A stretch of 13,685 nucleotides of DNA, taken from the NCBI GenBank assembly GCA_021779635.1, contig JAJYAH010000100.1, positions 1 to 13,685 on the forward strand, given 5' to 3'. The notes beneath the pieces were generated by a model. The model worked only from the letters and a program-made list of their open reading frames with translations. It made no database searches and was not told the origin of the DNA. Shown piece by piece: positions 1 through 7,814 of this stretch. The stretch comes from Pseudomonadota bacterium. Its GTDB lineage: Bacteria; Pseudomonadota; Alphaproteobacteria; Rhizobiales; Xanthobacteraceae. The position numbers were made by a program, and so were the translations under genes. Each line of letters begins with the position of its first letter. The first letter of the stretch is position 1.

Positions 1-1805
1 AGATGATTGAGCGTAACGATGTCGATGTAGGACGCCATACCAATTGACTCGTCAACGATAGCGTTCACCAAAAGATCGCCTTTCGAGCGCCGGCCCTCCA
101 TGGTTTCGACCGTAATGAGATCGCCCGGCTTCGTATCGAGGCGCTCGGCCAGCCGGCGGGTCAGCGTAATTCCATCGGGCAAGGCGGTGATAGGGCGCAG
201 CGTGGCGTCATGTGGCCGGCGCAGGTCGTCCTTGGCCGCAAGACCGATCACCGAGGTCAGATAGCTGCGATGTCCGACACGCAGCCGCACCGGGACGATC
301 CGCTGCCCTTCTATGGCGAGCACGCCGGGTAGGCGCGCGAGATCGCGAACGATAGTCCGGTCCATCGGATGCGAAAACGTGATTGCGACGTTGCCGCGCT
401 CGACCAGATTGAACTGCAGGTCGATCATTTGATCGATCGCATCTCGCCAAAAAATTCCCAATACCATCATCGGAACGGCGGACGCGATTCCGACGACCGT
501 CAGCACTGAGCGGAAGGGGCGCCCCGCCATGTTGCGCACCATCATCATCCACCGCGCCTCGATTGCCTTGCCCGGCACAAGGGCTTCGATGAAGGAATGA
601 TGGAAGCCCATTGGTGCCGCCGGCCGCATGGCGACCGCCGGAGCCAGCCCGATGACTTCCCGCAACGCAGTCAAGACGCCGAGTGAACCAGCGGCCAGGC
701 TGATCGCGATCCCCGCGACAGCCGACCACGACGTCAGCGTGAATGGCAGATCAGGCAGGCGGAAAAAGCCGTGATAGCTTGCCATCATCGCCTCTCCGAA
801 ACCGAAGCCGCCCCCGATCCCAAGCACGGATCCGATCAGCACGATGACGGCGACGAGCTTCAAATAATGCAGGGTGAGCGTGACAGTCGAGAACCCGAGC
901 GCCTTGAGCGCGGCGATCTGTTCGCGCTGCGCGGCCACCAGCCTGCAAAGCGCGCTGTTGAGCAGGAACGCCGCCACCCCGAAGAAAATGACGGGAATGG
1001 TGACGGACATCATCTTTTGCTGGTTCAGTTCGTCCTCGAGAAATCGGTTTGATGGCTGGTCGCGTCGTTCCACGGCTCCGACCGAACCGTAAGGTTCCAA
1101 CAATCGGTCCAGTTCTTCCATGACTGGTTTGGGATCGACGCCTGGTGCCAGCGAAACGACAGCTTCGTTGAACGCCCCTTTCATGTCGAAGGCCGCCTCT
1201 GCTGCGCTGCGATCGACCCAAAGAATGGCGTAGAGCCGATCGTCCGGAATAGGCAGTCCGGGCTTCACTGCGTAGATATATTCCGGCGATAGCGCGACGC
1301 CGGAGACGCGAAAGCCCTGGACCTTGCCGTTGAGCACCACGCGAACGTCAGCGCCCAGCCTCACGCCATTGGCTTCCGCAAAGGCTTCATTAACAGCCAC
1401 TTCCCTTGCGGAGCCCGGCTCCGGCGCCGCGCCACGACGCAGATGCAGCCTCACCAGCGCCTCATCGCCGGCATGGCTCAAGGAGACCATGCGCGCCGAA
1501 ACCGGCTGTGAGGCAGCGGGCCAATCCACGATGACCTCGCGCACGATGCGTGGTTCGACCGCAACAACGCCGGTGATGGCATTGAGCCGGGCTACGGCCG
1601 ACAGCGGCGCCCGTTTCATCGTTACGAAGACTTGCGGAAATCGGGCGGCCGTATAGAACGCATCGCAGCTAGAACGCAGGGAGACATAGGTCGAGACCGA
1701 GCCGACGAATACTGCGACGCCCGCAGCGACCAGCAGGGCAATGGTCAGAACCTGCCCCTGCATGGCGCTGATGTCGCGCAAAAGTTTGCGATCCAGCAAG
1801 CTCAC
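1..1805 (-). CDS. FtsX-family ABC transporter permease, C-terminal part outside window
   Basis: This is the membrane subunit of an ABC exporter of the MacB/LolE (FtsX-like) type, partner of the ATPase encoded just upstream. About 601 codons are open without a stop and the gene continues past the left edge. One N-terminal membrane segment (about residues 16-38) is followed by a large extracytoplasmic MacB_PCD-like region (about 40-260). Membrane helices follow at about 267-287, 315-338 and 359-378, the usual FtsX trio. A further helix at about 430-452 opens a second copy of the same layout, so this is a duplicated FtsX permease, a class usually near 800 residues. The GTG start at 1805 overlaps the ATPase stop codon by four bases (GTGA), implying translational coupling. 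Substrate is unknown; lipids, lipoproteins or peptides are typical for the family. A membrane fusion protein gene could lie further left (inference). Confidence 0.88.
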   Translation of the reverse strand, partial: MSLLDRKLLRDISAMQGQVLTIALLVAAGVAVFVGSVSTYVSLRSSCDAFYTAARFPQVFVTMKRAPLSAVARLNAITGVVAVEPRIVREVIVDWPAASQPVSARMVSLSHAGDEALVRLHLRRGAAPEPGSAREVAVNEAFAEANGVRLGADVRVVLNGKVQGFRVSGVALSPEYIYAVKPGLPIPDDRLYAILWVDRSAAEAAFDMKGAFNEAVVSLAPGVDPKPVMEELDRLLEPYGSVGAVERRDQPSNRFLEDELNQQKMMSVTIPVIFFGVAAFLLNSALCRLVAAQREQIAALKALGFSTVTLTLHYLKLVAVIVLIGSVLGIGGGFGFGEAMMASYHGFFRLPDLPFTLTSWSAVAGIAISLAAGSLGVLTALREVIGLAPAVAMRPAAPMGFHHSFIEALVPGKAIEARWMMMVRNMAGRPFRSVLTVVGIASAVPMMVLGIFWRDAIDQMIDLQFNLVERGNVAITFSHPMDRTIVRDLARLPGVLAIEGQRIVPVRLRVGHRSYLTSVIGLAAKDDLRRPHDATLRPITALPDGITLTRRLAERLDTKPGDLITVETMEGRRSKGDLLVNAIVDESIGMASYIDIVTLNH

Positions 1806-2539
1806 CACCGTACCTCATCGGCGGAGAGCCGCCGCGCGTTCCGCTCCTCACCAACGATGCGCCCTCCGCCGAGCCGCAGCACGCGGTCGGCCATGCCGGC
1901 AATCGCCGCATTGTGCGTGATAATGATGATCGTAGTGCCGAATCGCTCATTGGCGCGGGCTATCGCCGCCAGCACCACTTTCCCGGTCTCATAGTCCAAC
2001 GCGCCGGTGGGCTCATCGCAGAGCAACACATCGGGCGATTTGACAATGGCACGGGCGACCGCAACGCGCTGCTGCTCGCCGCCGGACAATTGTGACGGAA
2101 AGTGGTCGATGCGCTGCTCGAGTCCGACCAGCTTGAGTACCTCGAGCGAATCGAGCGGTTTTTCCGCAATCTCATTTACCAGCGCGACATTTTCGAGCAC
2201 CGTGAGGCTCGGAATCAGATTGTAGAATTGAAACACAAAGCCGACATGTTCGCGCCGATAGCGCGTCAACTCGGCATCATCAGCGCCGACCAGATCATGA
2301 TCCCGCCATTGGGCCTCGCCCGAGCTCGGACTGTCCAGTCCGCCGAGAATGTTCAGCAGCGTCGACTTCCCCGATCCGGAAGGCCCGAGCAGCACCACGA
2401 ATTCTCCCTCGAAAATGTCTAGGTCGGCATCCCGCAAGGCATGCACATCAACTTCGCCCATATGATAGACCTTCGAGAGACCCCGGGCGTGAAACACCGG
2501 AATCGCACTCGGCTTCTGCATGGCGGAGGCGGCGATCAT
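1802..2539 (-). CDS. ABC transporter ATP-binding protein, LolD/MacB type
   Basis: This cytoplasmic ATPase subunit powers the FtsX-type permease encoded next to it. The 245-residue protein has the standard length and all motifs: Walker [10 protein letters not shown] (52-60), Q-loop Gln104, signature LSGGEQQ (151-157), Walker B VLLCDE (171-176), D-loop ALD (180-182) and switch His209 (ITHN). The sequence after Walker A ([15 protein letters not shown]) is typical of the LolD/MacB/YbbA group. The ATG at 2539 has only a weak GAG-containing leader; Met7 (codon at 2521) is an alternative with no better ribosome site. The gene overlaps the permease by four bases. A TTGC-N6-GCAA palindrome lies about 107 bases upstream and may control the operon. 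The fold assignment is certain; the transported substrate cannot be read from the sequence. Confidence 0.93.
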   Translation of the reverse strand: MIAASAMQKPSAIPVFHARGLSKVYHMGEVDVHALRDADLDIFEGEFVVLLGPSGSGKSTLLNILGGLDSPSSGEAQWRDHDLVGADDAELTRYRREHVGFVFQFYNLIPSLTVLENVALVNEIAEKPLDSLEVLKLVGLEQRIDHFPSQLSGGEQQRVAVARAIVKSPDVLLCDEPTGALDYETGKVVLAAIARANERFGTTIIIITHNAAIAGMADRVLRLGGGRIVGEERNARRLSADEVRW

Positions 2540-2639
2540 GTCTGATCTCGAGGTTCGAACTTTCTTGGATCAACCTAACTGACCTGCCTGGGACGGCGAT
2601 TGCTCCGAAATTCTTCCTCAAGAAACGAGGTCATACCGA

Positions 2640-2653
2640 TTGCGGCAACGCAA
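2640..2653. promoter_or_regulatory. Possible FixK2-type box upstream of the ABC operon
   Basis: TTGCG-GCAA-CGCAA is a perfect palindrome with five-base arms. It fits the rhizobial FixK2 consensus TTG(A/C)-N6-(T/G)CAA but not the stricter FNR form. Its centre is about 107 bases upstream of the ATPase start at 2539, so a -41.5 position would leave a leader of roughly 65 bases. It also lies just beyond the 3' end of the secreted-protein gene. The loose pattern TTG-N8-CAA is expected a few times by chance in a window of this size, so the call is weak. Confidence 0.35.
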
Positions 2654-2673
2654 ATCAGTTTAGGTTGACAGCT

Positions 2674-3180
2674 CTACCGCCGATGGTCGTACTTGAATTG
2701 GAGGTCAATCGGGCTCGCTCCCTTGGGCTCGACGGTCAGGCTTACGGTGTAGAGATCAGATCCGGGTAGATCGAAAAAGCCGCCATAGGCTGTGGTGCCC
2801 GCGATCTGCATCGGTTCGAGCTTCTCTTTGCTCCGGGACAATCCGAGACCGGTTACTTCCGCAGTCACAACCGCGTCGGAAACTCGCTCGCCACTCTTCG
2901 CGTCGAAGATGGCCGCAACGATATGATATTCATGGGGACTCTTAGAGCTGATTTGATAGTCATGGGGCCCCTTGGAGAGGTTGACGTGCTTCGGAGGGCC
3001 TTTGACGATCTCCGCAGGCACTACGCCGAAATAGACGGTCAGTCCACCTGCTGTTGTCGACTGCTCAGTTTCCGCCGCTATGGCAGCATCGCGTTCCGCA
3101 GCGATGGCGGGATCGCGCAACATCCCGGCGGTCAAGCAGAGCGCTCCGAATAGAGCCGCGGGTACCCATTGTGCCCTCAT
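2674..3180 (-). CDS. Secreted (periplasmic) protein of unknown function
   Basis: The 168-residue protein has a clear Sec signal peptide: basic start, hydrophobic stretch at about 5-20, and likely cleavage near AIA at 26-28. An Ala-rich linker leads into a beta-rich region from about 45 (GGLTVYFGVVPAEIV) to the end. The pattern suggests a small immunoglobulin-like or YtkA-like beta sandwich, but I cannot name a family with confidence. Residues 70-87 contain an imperfect eight-residue duplication (GPHDYQIS then SPHEYHIV), and the area holds His65, His73, His83 and His86, so metal binding is conceivable. The start is supported by GGAGG eight bases before the ATG. A perfect FixK/FNR palindrome centred 60 bases upstream suggests low-oxygen induction. 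It is probably transcribed alone or into the ABC genes 134 bases downstream. Confidence 0.8.
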   Translation of the reverse strand: MRAQWVPAALFGALCLTAGMLRDPAIAAERDAAIAAETEQSTTAGGLTVYFGVVPAEIVKGPPKHVNLSKGPHDYQISSKSPHEYHIVAAIFDAKSGERVSDAVVTAEVTGLGLSRSKEKLEPMQIAGTTAYGGFFDLPGSDLYTVSLTVEPKGASPIDLQFKYDHRR

Positions 3181-3230
3181 GGCGGTAACCTCCAGTGGCT
3201 TTTCGCACGTTGAACCGATTGCCGATGAGC

Positions 3231-3250
3231 CTCTTGATGCAAATCAAGAG
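3231..3250. promoter_or_regulatory. FixK/FNR-type box (anaerobox), strongest in the window
   Basis: The core TTGAT-GCAA-ATCAA (3234-3247) matches the FNR/FixK consensus TTGAT-N4-ATCAA exactly. The arms extend outward with CTC and GAG, giving eight-base perfect arms. Its centre at 3240.5 is about 60 bases upstream of the secreted-protein ATG at 3180 (minus strand), which fits a class II activator site at -41.5 with a leader of about 20 bases. On the other side the nearest gene is only the 3' end of the universal stress gene, so the target is the secreted-protein gene. Confidence 0.75.
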
Positions 3251-3313
3251 GCCGCAGACGTCCGGCCCCTCGCCGCAAACTCGCGACATTCACAAGGCTT
3301 ACGATTGGCAGCC

Positions 3314-4147
3314 TCAGTGCGAGAACAGGATCGGGACCGGCGGCTTTGACAACATGCTCTTGGTTGCGCCGCCAAGAATGAACTCGCGGAAGCGCGAGTG
3401 CCCGTATGCCCCCATCACCATCAGGTCCGCGTTGCACGAGGCCACCTCCCTCGTGAGGACATCGCCGATCGATCTCCCCGCAGCATGCACCCTGTCAAGG
3501 GTGACATCGATCCCGTGTCGCGCTAGGTTCTTGGCGAGCTCCTCGGACGAGTGCCTGGTGTCGATTATCTTCTCGCTCGTCACCGTGACGACGCGCACTC
3601 TCTTTGCCTTCTCCAGTATCGGAATGGCGTCGGCAACTGCCCGAGCGGCCGAACGGCTGAAATCCCATGCGACGACGACGGTGTTCAGCTCGAATGGCCC
3701 GAAAGGAGGGCTTTCCGGCAACACCAGGGTCGGGCGTCCAGATCCGAAGATGATGGCTTCGGCATACCATTGATCACAGGATTCCGGCACCGATACGATG
3801 GTGAGGTCGCGGAGCCGCGCATACTCAACGAACCGCTCCGGCAAGCGGTAGCTCAGGCTCCGCTCATGGATGGTCTCGTGCAACAGGCCAGCCTTCTGCG
3901 CAGTTGCCTCAAACGCGGAGAGCAGAGTTTGGGCTCTATTGTGGCTCCTGCGAGACTCTCCGGCAGCGATACCTTCAGCAATTCCAAAGGAAATAAGACT
4001 GCCGGGGACTTGGAAGTGGACTTCACTCGAGATCGCTGCAATGTGTGCATTGAGCGACAAGGCGAATGACACCGCGCGATCAATAACCGAAGTCGGCGTC
4101 GGGTCTGGGTAACTGGTCAGGGTGACCAGAATATCTTTAATAGCCAT
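3314..4147 (-). CDS. Universal stress protein, tandem UspA domains
   Basis: This is a soluble cytoplasmic stress protein of the UspA superfamily with two domains in 277 residues. Domain one is about 1-145 (start MAIKDILVTL, with DLTIVSVPES and RPTLVLPE near its end). Domain two is about 150-277 (NTVVVAWDFSRSAARA, then ADLMVMGAYGHSRFREFILGG and VPILFSH). The second domain carries a nucleotide-binding signature close to G-2X-G-9X-G-(S/T) at about 246-262, with GGAT where GGST is common, so ATP binding is possible. Domain one lacks that glycine motif, as is usual in tandem Usp proteins. GGAGGG-like sequence precedes the ATG. The gene lies 93 bases downstream of the HdeD-family gene on the same strand and may be co-transcribed. 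Usp genes next to hypoxia-controlled membrane genes are common in alphaproteobacteria, in keeping with the boxes nearby. Confidence 0.93.
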   Translation of the reverse strand: MAIKDILVTLTSYPDPTPTSVIDRAVSFALSLNAHIAAISSEVHFQVPGSLISFGIAEGIAAGESRRSHNRAQTLLSAFEATAQKAGLLHETIHERSLSYRLPERFVEYARLRDLTIVSVPESCDQWYAEAIIFGSGRPTLVLPESPPFGPFELNTVVVAWDFSRSAARAVADAIPILEKAKRVRVVTVTSEKIIDTRHSSEELAKNLARHGIDVTLDRVHAAGRSIGDVLTREVASCNADLMVMGAYGHSRFREFILGGATKSMLSKPPVPILFSH

Positions 4148-4202
4148 CGAACCCTCCAGCGAAACGTCGAGGGTAATCCTAGCTTCTCCTTTGCCCAGCG
4201 AT

Positions 4203-4216
4203 TTGATCTATCGCAC
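4203..4216. promoter_or_regulatory. Weak FixK/FNR-like site before the universal stress gene
   Basis: TTGATCTATCGCAC has an intact left half (TTGAT) and a degraded right half (CGCAC for ATCAA). The centre is about 62 bases upstream of the Usp ATG at 4147, the same distance as for the clear boxes, which is the only reason to list it. An odd palindrome GCTTGA-A-TCAAGC (4234-4246) lies slightly further upstream, across the HdeD stop codon. Confidence 0.2.
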
Positions 4217-4240
4217 ATCGCCGGGATCTGATCGCTTGAA

Positions 4241-4900
4241 TCAAGCCCGAATTGAGTGCTGATCAGTCTGGTTCGTGGCCAGCTTCCGCCGTTCGTGCAG
4301 CGCGATGACGACGAGCGCAATACCGCCAAGGATCATATTGGCCCCCAGTAGCAGCCCGGGAGCCCAAAGCGCGGTTTCTGGAAGATCGACGAACATCAGT
4401 CCGGCAAGCATGAGATCGACCACGCCGCTTGCCCGAATCCATGTTCGGTAATTTGAGAAATAGCGAAGCCCTTCGAGGGGATGGGTGAGCTTGGCCGCGC
4501 CGACCAGGACGAAGATGATGATGAGAATTACTGTGAGCGAGATGATGCCGCCCATCGGCTCTACCAGCAGGCCGAGTCCGGCGATGATGCTCAGTACGAC
4601 CAGGAAAAGGCGCTGGTGAAATCCCGGCATCCGATACAATCGTAAGTACACGAACAGGGCCGCTATCCCGCCGAAGAGAAAGACCCAACCGAGAGATGAA
4701 GCTATTCCAAAGGTGATGAGCGGCGGGATGAGAAGTGCAAGGACGCCAAACAGAATGAGCGCAATTCCCTCGATAAGAATAATGGGCCAATGCGATCGCG
4801 CCGCGTGTTCGGCTCCTTCGAGCAGCACTTCAGCCTCGTCGAGAAGAATGCCTAACTCTTTTCCCTTGTTGGATCCGATCCTTGACACGGGCACTCCCAT
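4241..4900 (-). CDS. HdeD family membrane protein (DUF308)
   Basis: This 219-residue inner-membrane protein has six predicted helices (about 39-58, 64-86, 98-113, 119-137, 155-172 and 178-202), arranged as three pairs as in the HdeD/DUF308 family. Typical features are WPIILIEGIALILFGVLALL at the first helix and glycine-rich pairs such as GLLLGANMILGGIAL in the last. A hydrophilic N-terminal extension (1-37) precedes the first helix. HdeD proteins are linked to acid and envelope stress, but the biochemical role is unknown. The ATG at 4900 has a weak ribosome site, so a start a little downstream is possible. A TTGA-N6-TCAA box centred 53 bases upstream points to FixK/FNR control, and the Usp gene follows on the same strand. 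Confidence 0.88.
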   Translation of the reverse strand: MGVPVSRIGSNKGKELGILLDEAEVLLEGAEHAARSHWPIILIEGIALILFGVLALLIPPLITFGIASSLGWVFLFGGIAALFVYLRLYRMPGFHQRLFLVVLSIIAGLGLLVEPMGGIISLTVILIIIFVLVGAAKLTHPLEGLRYFSNYRTWIRASGVVDLMLAGLMFVDLPETALWAPGLLLGANMILGGIALVVIALHERRKLATNQTDQHSIRA

Positions 4901-4946
4901 GGAATGTGCTAACGAAAATTAGATAGTACCGATCAGGCCTTTTCCC

Positions 4947-4960
4947 TTGAGATAGATCAA
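4947..4960. promoter_or_regulatory. FixK/FNR-type box upstream of the HdeD-family gene
   Basis: TTGAG-ATAG-ATCAA fits TTGA-N6-TCAA exactly and differs from the symmetric FNR form at one base. The centre is about 53 bases upstream of the ATG at 4900 (minus strand), with an AT-rich -10-like stretch (TACTATCTAAT on the minus strand) at 4918-4928. The right half-site is also part of a second inverted repeat, CAAGCGA (4958-4964) with TCGCTTG (4972-4978), and GATCAA (4955-4960) mirrors TTGATC (4968-4973). Confidence 0.65.
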
Positions 4961-5080
4961 GCGACATTTGATCGCTTGGCATTAGCAAAGATCGTCGTGT
5001 GGTCACCTTTCTGTCGACCACGGCCATAACAGCCAAGGGGGCTTTCCAAGATTTCGGGATCAGCCTGCGGCGTGAGAAAC

Positions 5081-6009
5081 ATGCCGGTCTTTGATCCCGT
5101 GATCGTTAAACTTGGCAGTGGCGCTGGGGATCGGGTTGTTGATCGGCGCCGAACGAGAGCGCCGAAAGGGCGCGGGTCCTTCGCGCTCACCGACCGGAAT
5201 TCGTACGTTCGCCGCTGCTTCCCTCGCGGGAGCGGTAAGCGTTTTGGCTGACCGCCAAGTGCTTTTCGGGATCGTTACAGCTGGCACGATCATCTGACAG
5301 GCATTGCCTAGTTTCGATCCCGCGGCTCTGATCCCGGTCTCGCCTGCGAAATCGTGCTCTGGCGGTTCTGCCTGGCGGCTCGGCACTGCGGAAGCCTGGT
5401 TTGGCAGCCGGATTGGCTGTCGTGGTAACAGGCCTGCTCGCGGCCAGAACGCCATTACATCGAGTCGCCCGCTCGGTTCTCACCGAAGCGGAGCTGGAGG
5501 ACGCCCTCATCTTCCGCGGAGCGACGCTCGTCGTGCTACCGCTGCTCCCCGGCCAAGCGCTTAGCTCCTTCGGCGCGCTGAATCCGCGATCGATCTGGAT
5601 CATCGTGGTTCTCGTGATGGCGGTTAGTTCTGCCGGACATGTTCAGTGCGCGCCCTTCGCCACCGAAAGCGCTGGGATTAGCAGCATTGCTTGCGATGAT
5701 AATACTGATATCGGCGGCGTCACGCGGGGCCTTCGGAGAAAACGGCCTGATTACCGGCGCCGCGATCGCAGGGCTTGCCGACACCCATGCGGCTGCCGTA
5801 TCCGAAGTCATTCGTTGCTTCCGGGAAGATGCCGTCCGGTGACGCTTAGTTCCAATTCTGACCACACTGTCAACCTACCCGACGAGCAAGATCGCTGTCG
5901 CTCGACCAACGGGAGCCACGCTTTCGCAATTCGCGCGGTGCCCGGCCTGATCCTTCTAATCATGGGTGCATGGACCGGGGCGCTCGCCGCCGACTTTATC
6001 GAACTCTAG
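5081..6009 (+). pseudogene. Decayed MgtC/DUF4010-family membrane protein gene
   Basis: Pieces of one recognisable protein are spread over three frames in family order. They are MPVFDPVIVK from ATG 5081, then LAVALGIGLLIGAERERRKG (5112-5171) running on to GTII at 5294. LTGIA, a TAG at 5309-5311 and SRGSDPGL follow. LAVLPGGSAL begins at 5359 and continues through LLAARTPLHRVARSVLTE to AVSSAGHV at about 5643. Next come LGLAALLAMIILISAASRG and GLADTHAAAVS (from 5639), VASGKMPSGDA (5814-5846), LVPILTTLSTYPTSKIAVA (from 5846), and RAVPGLILLIMGAWTGALA ending at TAG 6007. That is about seven frame changes and one in-frame stop. A block of perhaps 100 residues after AGHV, including the family's glycine/serine-rich centre, is missing. 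Intact relatives are about 400 residues with many helices. Sequencing error could explain some shifts, not the missing block. Confidence 0.85.
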
Positions 6010-7104
6010 CTTCTCAAGAGGCTCGTGTTCGGACGGCCAAACGCGACGTTCGCCAAGTATCCCCTCGATGTAGAGTGCATTCACCGCGACGAGCGCGACG
6101 ACTGCGAGCGGCGCGGCCAACAGCACACCGACGGGGCCCAATAGAAGACCAAAAACCAAAGTCGCGAAGAGCGTGAGAACTGGCGGCAGTTCGACTGCCT
6201 CTGCCTGGACCAACGGGGTGATGATATTGCCCTCCACAAAGTGGATGCTGGCATAGAGGGCGACGACATAGCCCACCATCACCGGTCCTTGCATCATGGC
6301 CATCAGGATCCCGGAGACCGACGCCAGGATGGGGCCGACATAAGGAACGAAAGCAAACATACCAGCGATCAGGCCAAGCGCCAGCGGCGCGGTTACGCCA
6401 AGCAACATCAAACCGATCGCAGTCAGCGTACCGACAACCGCCATCGTAACCGACTGGCCAATGAGCCAGCGTCCGAGCATACTTCCAAGAAGCTCGAGCA
6501 TTTCCCTCGCGCTGTCCCGTCTGGACGCCGGCATCAACCGCAGCAGACCATCAACATATCGAGTGGGCTGCACCGCGAAATACAACGCCGCGAACAGCAG
6601 GACAGCGGTGTAAGCCACGGTTCGGAAGACGGAACCAAACAGTGCGGCAACGTAGCTCGCAACTGGCGCGGTGGCGTTACCAAGATTGATGTCCTGCGCG
6701 TGCCCGAGAAGCCATGTTCCCCATGAACTGGAAGCAAATTCACGGGCAAGTTGGGTGAGGCTTTGCGGCAAGTCCTTTGCGAGCAGGTTGAACTGTGACG
6801 CGATTTGCGAACCGAACAGCGAGCTGACAGCAACGATCGATCCGAGGAGCAAGAGCACGACCGGTATGACAGCCCAAGCCTCGGGTATTCGCGTTCGGCG
6901 GCTTACCTCATGTGCAAGGCCGCGCAACAACAAGGCCAGAAGAGCGGCCCCGAAAGCAAGCACAAGCACGTCCGAAAGCTTCCAAACAGCAAGGCCCGCT
7001 CCACCGAGAACGAACAGCATCAAAACGGAGCGCACAAATGGGGGACTAGTTGATTTGGTCCGCTCCACGGCGTCACGCGAGACTATAATGTCCTGGTTTT
7101 CCAT
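5956..7104 (-). CDS. AI-2E family transporter (PerM/YdiK-like membrane protein)
   Basis: This polytopic inner-membrane protein of 382 residues belongs to the AI-2E transporter family (PF01594). Members include the quorum-signal exporter TqsA and Na+/H+ antiporters, so the substrate is open. Hydrophobic segments lie at about 26-42, 45-62, 77-95, 158-178, 215-236, 240-262, 275-290 and 308-345. Diagnostic stretches are FAFVPYVGPIL (250-260), HFVEGNIITPLVQ (288-300) and LLLGPVGVLLAAPLAVV (320-336). The extracytoplasmic stretch between the third and fourth segments (about 96-157) is usual for the family. Start ATG 7104 has no strong ribosome site. The last 17 codons (5956-6009) run antisense through the end of the decayed DUF4010 gene, so the hydrophilic tail may be a late extension. 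A perfect FixK/FNR box lies about 75 bases upstream, nearer to the divergent cytochrome gene. Confidence 0.92.
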   Translation of the reverse strand: MENQDIIVSRDAVERTKSTSPPFVRSVLMLFVLGGAGLAVWKLSDVLVLAFGAALLALLLRGLAHEVSRRTRIPEAWAVIPVVLLLLGSIVAVSSLFGSQIASQFNLLAKDLPQSLTQLAREFASSSWGTWLLGHAQDINLGNATAPVASYVAALFGSVFRTVAYTAVLLFAALYFAVQPTRYVDGLLRLMPASRRDSAREMLELLGSMLGRWLIGQSVTMAVVGTLTAIGLMLLGVTAPLALGLIAGMFAFVPYVGPILASVSGILMAMMQGPVMVGYVVALYASIHFVEGNIITPLVQAEAVELPPVLTLFATLVFGLLLGPVGVLLAAPLAVVALVAVNALYIEGILGERRVWPSEHEPLEKLEFDKVGGERPGPCTHD

Positions 7105-7172
7105 ACCGGTTTAGATTCCGAGAGCCGTGCAATCCGCAAGCGAGACATCAGGCATCAAACCAGATTTCTCCG

Positions 7173-7186
7173 TTGATTCAGATCAA
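7173..7186. promoter_or_regulatory. FixK/FNR-type box in the divergent cytochrome b561/AI-2E promoter region
   Basis: TTGAT-TCAG-ATCAA is an exact FNR/FixK consensus palindrome. It is centred 52 bases upstream of the cytochrome b561 ATG (7232) and 75 bases upstream of the AI-2E ATG (7104). A plausible -10 element TACCTT sits at 7208-7213, which suits activation of the cytochrome gene from about -41.5. It could influence both genes. Confidence 0.75.
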
Positions 7187-7231
7187 TTTCGTCTGCTCGG
7201 GTTGGCCTACCTTTTGTGAGAGGGTAACATC

Positions 7232-7801
7232 ATGAAAAGCGCAACGAGTGAAGAGTATGGCCCTGTTGCCAAGACATTGCATTGGGCAACTGTTCTTCTC
7301 GTTATCATTGCCTGGACGTTGGGCATGTTCGGCGAAGACCTTTCCGAGGAGACGTCAAAAGGTTCCGGATTGCTGACGCATATCTGGATCGGGTTGACCA
7401 TTCTGGTGCTTGCATTTGTGCGGATACCATGGCGCATTGCAAGCCCGCCACCGAAAATCGTCCCTACCGAGTTTGGCAAATGGTTGGTCGAGTGGACCGA
7501 TCCGACATCTCGGTTGATGCATTATGTTCTCTATGGACTGCTGGTGGTGGTACCTGCGTTCGGCATCGCGCTGCAGTTCGCACAAGGCCATTCGCTGCCG
7601 CTATTTGGGCTTGGAGAAATTCCGTCGCCGTGGCTCGCTGACAAAGCGTTCGTGCACAGCCTCAAAGAAGTCCACGAGATTTTGGCCAATATTCTCGTCA
7701 TCCTGGCGGTGTTCCATATGGCCGCTGCACTCGTGCATCATATTGTTTTTGGCGACAACACTCTGCGACGCATGCTGCCGCGCCTGCGCAAGCAATCGTA
7801 A
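7232..7801 (+). CDS. Cytochrome b561 family protein (CybB-like)
   Basis: This four-helix membrane haem protein of 189 residues is of the bacterial cytochrome b561/CybB group, which passes electrons between the quinone pool and periplasmic or membrane partners. Helices lie at about 16-34, 49-67, 96-115 and 148-171. The histidines expected to hold two b haems are present: His17 (KTLHW), His50 (LLTHIWIG), His97 (RLMHYVLYG), His148 (EVHE) and His162 (FHMAAALVHH). The PxxxRxMHYVLYGLLV pattern before helix three is characteristic. The start is supported by GAGAGGG eight to nine bases before ATG 7232. An exact FixK/FNR box 52 bases upstream suggests use under low oxygen. The basic C-terminus (RRMLPRLRKQS) should face the cytoplasm. 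The redox partner is unknown. Confidence 0.94.
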   Translation: MKSATSEEYGPVAKTLHWATVLLVIIAWTLGMFGEDLSEETSKGSGLLTHIWIGLTILVLAFVRIPWRIASPPPKIVPTEFGKWLVEWTDPTSRLMHYVLYGLLVVVPAFGIALQFAQGHSLPLFGLGEIPSPWLADKAFVHSLKEVHEILANILVILAVFHMAAALVHHIVFGDNTLRRMLPRLRKQS

Positions 7802-7814
7802 AAAGACTGGCCTC

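Noticed and set aside
208..1221. Long minus-strand ORFs of 173 and 156 codons within the permease region
   Set aside because: They are Arg/Gly-rich frame shadows. The permease frame from GTG 1805 is open throughout and gives recognisable FtsX helices.
1669..1950. Minus-strand ORF of 93 codons spanning the ATPase/permease junction
   Set aside because: It overlaps both real genes in a different frame, and its composition is that of a shadow.
3195..3773. Plus-strand ORF of 192 codons opposite the universal stress gene
   Set aside because: Antisense shadow. The minus-strand frame has clear Usp domains and a plausible start.
4234..4246. Palindrome GCTTGA-A-TCAAGC across the HdeD stop codon
   Set aside because: The half-site spacing is wrong for FixK/FNR (no N4-N8 gap) and the loop is too small for a terminator; it could be chance.
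4263..4790. Minus-strand ORF of 175 codons inside the HdeD-family gene
   Set aside because: Off-frame translation of a hydrophobic gene; it gives a His/Arg/Ser-rich sequence with no family likeness.
4968..4981. TTGATCGCTTGGCA as a second FixK/FNR box
   Set aside because: The right half has GGCA instead of TCAA; it is better explained as part of the neighbouring inverted repeat.
5401..6009. A single 202-codon plus-strand gene
   Set aside because: Only its first part (to AGHV) and last part (RAVPGLILL onward) resemble the DUF4010 family. The middle is out of frame, so it is part of the pseudogene.
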